Positions 14,422-17,149 of a stretch of 17,149 nucleotides of DNA are shown one piece after another. The notes under the pieces are model-generated. The model did not search any database. It was not told the origin of the DNA and saw nothing but the letters and a program-made list of their open reading frames with translations. The DNA is taken from the NCBI GenBank assembly GCA_021784635.1, contig JAJYHS010000053.1:1-17149 (forward strand), read 5' to 3'. Each line of letters opens with the position of its first letter. Position 1 is the stretch's first letter. Origin of the DNA: a bacterium (lineage in GTDB: Bacteria > Bdellovibrionota > Bdellovibrionia > Bdellovibrionales > UBA1609). A program made the translations under genes and the position numbers.

Positions 14422-15119
14422 GCGGCTCCCTTCAGCTGGCGTGTTGCTTGACCAATCCACACCCGAACTCGCTTGTAAAAGGCATCATTTGTTGTGACGA
14501 AGGCGACATTAATCTCGTACCCATTTTCAGTTTTTCGACACGAAACCACCTTTAATGGCGGTGGATTTTTTATTTCAAGTTTGCGAAAAAAATCCGTCGT
14601 CACTTGAACTGTTGTACCTTCGGCAATTTCAACATTGGAGTGCAGAATAAGGCCGAGCTCATTGAGCTGGATCAGCCTCGCTTCGGTTGCGATTTGGGCG
14701 ACGGCGTATGTTGATCCGGCGGGTAAATCGTAGTGAAGACGGTCAGTCGGCGGTTTTTTTCGAAATAGGCCGTCTACTTTTTCAAGAAGCAACATGGGGT
14801 CAATTGGTTTAATGATGTAATCGTCCACTCCTGCGCGGATGGCCTTTTCAATATCCTTCTTTTCGCGAAGTCCGGTAAGCATTGCAATCGACATTCGTTC
14901 AAAACGTTTATTGTTTTTGATCGTGCGAACCAATTCGAATCCAGAAAATTGCGGCATGTTGGCGTCAGTGATCAAAAGATCGTATCTCGAAGCATTGAGC
15001 AGATCCATTGCGCGAATCGCGTCGTTCGCCGTGAACACTTCGTGTTTGCTCACACTCAATACTTTTTCGACGACGCGGAGAACGTCCGGATCGTCATCCA
15101 CTACTAAAATTCGCGCCAT
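14418..15119 (-). CDS. Response regulator with receiver and degenerate PilZ-like domain
   Basis: A 233-residue protein. The receiver (about 1-120) has D8-D10, phospho-acceptor D52 (TDANMP), T82 and K104 (IIKPID). The C-terminal part (about 125-225) resembles a PilZ barrel: ELGLIL at about 154-159 stands where PilZ has (D/N)xSxxG, followed by GTTVQV and a late beta strand with INVAF. The N-terminal RxxxR of c-di-GMP-binding PilZ domains is missing; the only candidate reads R127-L-H-Y-D131. So it probably does not bind c-di-GMP in the usual way. The ATG at 15119 lacks a clear ribosome site but lies 6 nt after the DUF2892-like gene, so reinitiation is likely. It would be a non-DNA-binding output of the phosphorelay (inference). 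Confidence 0.8.
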   Translation of the reverse strand: MARILVVDDDPDVLRVVEKVLSVSKHEVFTANDAIRAMDLLNASRYDLLITDANMPQFSGFELVRTIKNNKRFERMSIAMLTGLREKKDIEKAIRAGVDDYIIKPIDPMLLLEKVDGLFRKKPPTDRLHYDLPAGSTYAVAQIATEARLIQLNELGLILHSNVEIAEGTTVQVTTDFFRKLEIKNPPPLKVVSCRKTENGYEINVAFVTTNDAFYKRVRVWIGQATRQLKGAA

Positions 15120-15125
15120 ATAAAG

Positions 15126-15326
15126 TTATGTCGGCGAGTTGATGCGAAAAATCCAGTAGATAAAGCAACTACCGAAACTAGCGGTTGCGATAAAATAAAT
15201 ACCGACAAACGCCCAATGCGGGCCCCCGGCGATGGCCCAGGTGAGAAGTAAAATGCCGATGATGTAACGTAGGATTCGCTCCCACAGGCGGACATTTCGT
15301 TGCACGATAATCAGTGTAGCGCGCAT
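15126..15326 (-). CDS. Small membrane protein, DUF2892-like
   Basis: About 66 residues with two hydrophobic helices separated by a short turn (ILRYIIGILLLTWAIAGGP, then HWAFVGIYFIATASF...FIYWIF). The pattern N-V-R-L-W-E-R-I-L-R-Y-I-I-G, then a Trp/Gly turn, then a Cys-containing second helix, fits DUF2892 inner-membrane proteins (usually 60-70 residues); the function is unknown. I chose the ATG at 15326; a GTG at 15350 would add eight residues and nearly touch thpR. No strong ribosome site is visible for either. The stop lies 6 nt before the receiver/PilZ-like gene, so it is probably the first gene of the phosphorelay operon. Confidence 0.65.
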   Translation of the reverse strand: MRATLIIVQRNVRLWERILRYIIGILLLTWAIAGGPHWAFVGIYFIATASFGSCFIYWIFRINSPT

Positions 15327-15353
15327 CGAAGATTTTTGCCATACTCTCACTGC

Positions 15354-15947
15354 ATGAGTCGCAAGTTATTTGCCGGTATTGCAATACCCAAATCGAAAGT
15401 TGAAACGCTCGAACAGTCGTTGGCTCGCCTTAAACGAACGGCCCACGAGCGCGAATTTCAAATGGAGTGGGTACCAAAGGCTAACGGGCACATTACGCTA
15501 TGGTACTTTGGTCCGTCGACGATTGAAGAAGAAAAGACTATTAGTGAGCGGTTATTAAGTTTAGCGCAAGAACAACGCGCGGCGATCGATCTCGACGTTC
15601 GGGGCTTTGGAGCATTCCCTGAACCGACGCATGCCCGTGTTTTTTGGGCTGGTGTGAGTCGAACACGTGAACTGGTCGAACTTTACGACCGGGGAGTGGC
15701 AAAATTTAGTTCTTCAGTATATGCCAGCAAGCCGGCAAACCGCGATGAAGATTCAGGTTTATTTGCGCCTCATCTCACGTTGGCGCGGTTTCGAAATTTG
15801 CAGTCGGCCTCGCCCTTGATTGAACCGTTCGCGCGTAAGCGGTTATTCTCATTTCGAGTAGATGAAATCATACTCTTTGAATCCGCGCTTGAAGGACATT
15901 ATCCAAAGTACACGCCACTTACCCGGTTTGCTTTTGCACCAAAGTGA
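15354..15947 (+). CDS. thpR: RNA 2',3'-cyclic phosphodiesterase (2'-5' RNA ligase family)
   Basis: A 197-residue 2H-phosphoesterase. The two catalytic H-x-T-L motifs are at 46-49 (HITL) and 140-143 (HLTL), about 94 residues apart as in ThpR/LigT. The family opens RNA 2',3'-cyclic phosphates and can ligate or hydrolyse 2'-5' bonds in vitro; the in-vivo role is unclear. The N-terminus RKLFAGIAIP and the C-terminal block near ESALEGHYPKYTPL are also typical. The frame extends upstream to a TTG at 15300, but the ATG at 15354 gives the family N-terminus. Its start is only 27 bp from that of the divergent DUF2892-like gene, so the two promoters must overlap each other or the coding regions. Confidence 0.9.
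   Translation: MSRKLFAGIAIPKSKVETLEQSLARLKRTAHEREFQMEWVPKANGHITLWYFGPSTIEEEKTISERLLSLAQEQRAAIDLDVRGFGAFPEPTHARVFWAGVSRTRELVELYDRGVAKFSSSVYASKPANRDEDSGLFAPHLTLARFRNLQSASPLIEPFARKRLFSFRVDEIILFESALEGHYPKYTPLTRFAFAPK
15360..15375 (-). promoter_or_regulatory. Weak candidate sigma-54 promoter for the phosphorelay operon
   Basis: CGGCAAATAACTTGCG on the minus strand has the invariant GG and GC 10 bp apart and matches the consensus at 8 of 12 positions. It would start transcripts near 15349, just before the ATG at 15326. It overlaps codons 3-8 of thpR, whose protein sequence is conserved, so chance is a real possibility. Confidence 0.22.
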
Positions 15948-16018
15948 CAATTTGAGGCGCACCATTTAAAATTCTTACCGTCGCGCTGGGACGTCTTGTG
16001 TGGTAAGTTAGCGCCACG

Positions 16019-16759
16019 ATGAGAAGAATCGTAACCTCCTTATTTTTGTGGTTGGGCGCCGTTTTCTTGCTGAATTCTTTAACTTCAACTGCATTTGCTC
16101 GCGGCCAATACGCGGACCGAAGGGGCATAACGTCGTCCAATAGAATTTGGCTGGATGGCGGGTTAGACTTCGGAGTTTGGATGAAAAACCCGGGCGTGGT
16201 TCATACGCTCGAAAATATCCCGGGTCTTGTGCATCACCATCGAGTGCGACTCATCGAGGGGTGGAAAATGGGTATGGAGCTGGCGAAGCTACACCCCAAT
16301 CTTGAGGCGATGTATGCTAAAAGATTTGGTACTGTCGAAAAAAAACTCGAGGACGATACAGCAACGGCCTACGATCATTTATTACCGAAAAATGAAGTTG
16401 CCAAAGGGCTTGAGAAAAATCATGTGCAGGTGAATGAAAATTATGTCGGCTATTTGCCTCGCACCACTTACCTTTTAAAGGACCCGTACATTTATGACGG
16501 CGTTTTGACGTTCACGGTTTCGAGCGTTTGCGTGAAAGGTTCGCAATTTGTGCCGACTAACCCTTATCTCGCGCCAAACGTTCTCGGCATCCCACCATGC
16601 CAGGGCGGCAAAGTTTACTCAGTATATAAAATTGCGCACGTTCATTACGACCCGTATTGCGTTGATGCTTACGGTTATCGAACTTATTGTACATCACCGG
16701 ATGAACTAAAAAAGCCAATCTGGATCGATACTATTTATACAGGCGCCGAATCCGACTGA
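16019..16759 (+). CDS. Secreted protein of unknown function, four cysteines
   Basis: A 246-residue protein I do not recognise. Residues 1-27 form a clear signal peptide ending in A-F-A, so it is exported. The middle (about 85-140) is helical and charged; the C-terminal part (about 140-240) is rich in Tyr and Pro, with cysteines at 171, 194, 214 and 224 that could form two disulfides, as expected for a periplasmic or extracellular fold. The Tyr/Pro-rich segment around DPYCVDAYGYRTYC is striking but fits no family I know. The ribosome site is weak (no clear GGAG). The 71-bp spacer after thpR contains a 6-bp inverted repeat (CTTACC/GGTAAG), so it may be cotranscribed with thpR or have its own promoter. 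It is convergent with the glutaredoxin gene. Confidence 0.8.
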   Translation: MRRIVTSLFLWLGAVFLLNSLTSTAFARGQYADRRGITSSNRIWLDGGLDFGVWMKNPGVVHTLENIPGLVHHHRVRLIEGWKMGMELAKLHPNLEAMYAKRFGTVEKKLEDDTATAYDHLLPKNEVAKGLEKNHVQVNENYVGYLPRTTYLLKDPYIYDGVLTFTVSSVCVKGSQFVPTNPYLAPNVLGIPPCQGGKVYSVYKIAHVHYDPYCVDAYGYRTYCTSPDELKKPIWIDTIYTGAESD

Positions 16760-16792
16760 ATTCGACCCACCACAACTGACCGCCAACTTGCG

Positions 16793-17101
16793 CTACTTTA
16801 CCATCTCTTTAAGTTCGCCGGACTGGTACATCTCCATCATGATATCGCTGCCGCCTACCAATTCTTTATTTACGTACAGTTGCGGAATGGTCGGCCAGTT
16901 ACCGAATTCTTTTATCCCCTGACGAATTTCTTCGTCGTCGAGCACGTTAACGCTTTGAAATTGTGCGCCGAGTTCTTGCAGTATGGCGACCGCTCGAGCT
17001 GAAAATCCGCACTGCGGAAAGGCCGGCGTACCTTTCATAAATAATACAATGTGGTTTGCGGATAAGATCGACTCAATTTTTGATTTTGTGCTGACTTCCA
17101 T
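16793..17101 (-). CDS. grxD: Monothiol glutaredoxin, CGFS type
   Basis: A 102-residue class II glutaredoxin that binds and transfers [2Fe-2S] clusters with glutathione. Motifs: K23 before the active site (FMKGTP), CGFS at 31-34, WPTIPQLYVN at 69-78 (cis-Pro73) and GGSDI at 83-87 for glutathione binding. Length matches bacterial Grx4/GrxD. An AAAGGAG ribosome site about 9 nt upstream of the ATG is clear. The promoter should lie in the AT-rich last 48 bp or beyond the window edge. Its role in Fe-S assembly would suit an organism that also makes the Fe-S enzyme KorAB, but nothing links them directly. Confidence 0.95.
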   Translation of the reverse strand: MEVSTKSKIESILSANHIVLFMKGTPAFPQCGFSARAVAILQELGAQFQSVNVLDDEEIRQGIKEFGNWPTIPQLYVNKELVGGSDIMMEMYQSGELKEMVK

Positions 17102-17149
17102 TTTTAAATTCTCCTTTAGAATCGTTAATTCGATTTATTTATTTTTTCA

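Overview
The window looks like a chromosomal piece of a Gram-negative bacterium with a delta-proteobacterial or Bdellovibrionota flavour. This is an inference from gene content: a type II signal-peptide lipoprotein with PKD domains, a sigma-54 enhancer-binding response regulator, many stand-alone receiver/HPt parts, and KorAB next to a PlsC/CdsA pair. GTG and TTG starts are used next to plausible ribosome sites. I saw no rRNA, tRNA, insertion sequence, phage gene or CRISPR array.

Layout. Positions 1-999 (-) hold the 5' part of a PKD-domain lipoprotein ending in a Ser/Gly/Thr-rich tandem repeat; its 3' end lies outside the window. Positions 1183-7129 (-) hold a tightly packed five-gene transcription unit, in order of transcription: NtrC-type response regulator, divergent CdsA-like membrane protein, PlsC-type acyltransferase, and the KorA and KorB subunits of a 2-oxoacid:ferredoxin oxidoreductase. 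Positions 7200-8420 (+) hold serA (D-3-phosphoglycerate dehydrogenase with ACT domain), divergent from the regulator. Then come a 194-bp spacer with a good sigma-54 (-24/-12) promoter match and an upstream palindrome, a small secreted protein (8615-9322 +), a convergent FAD-linked D-2-hydroxyacid dehydrogenase resembling D-2-hydroxyglutarate dehydrogenase (9366-10778 -), and a divergent CLC-family chloride transporter (10846-12291 +).

Positions 12298-15326 (-) form a signalling operon, in order of transcription: DUF2892-like membrane protein, receiver + degenerate PilZ-like protein, single-domain receiver, membrane histidine kinase, HPt protein. Together these make a multistep phosphorelay kit with no DNA-binding output. 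Positions 15354-15947 (+) encode an RNA 2',3'-cyclic phosphodiesterase (ThpR), 16019-16759 (+) a secreted protein of unknown function, and 16793-17101 (-) a CGFS monothiol glutaredoxin.

Working together. SerA and the D-2-hydroxyglutarate-dehydrogenase-like enzyme may form the known SerA/D2HGDH couple, with KorAB acting on a 2-oxoacid that may be 2-oxoglutarate. PlsC and the CdsA-like protein belong to phospholipid synthesis by family, although the CdsA-like protein has lost much of the family signature. The sigma-54 regulator has no kinase beside it; the sigma-54 promoter match before the secreted-protein gene is a possible target. The most unusual points are a CLC with His at the 'proton glutamate' position, the CdsA-like protein with an altered active-site signature, and the sigma-54 promoter/palindrome arrangement.
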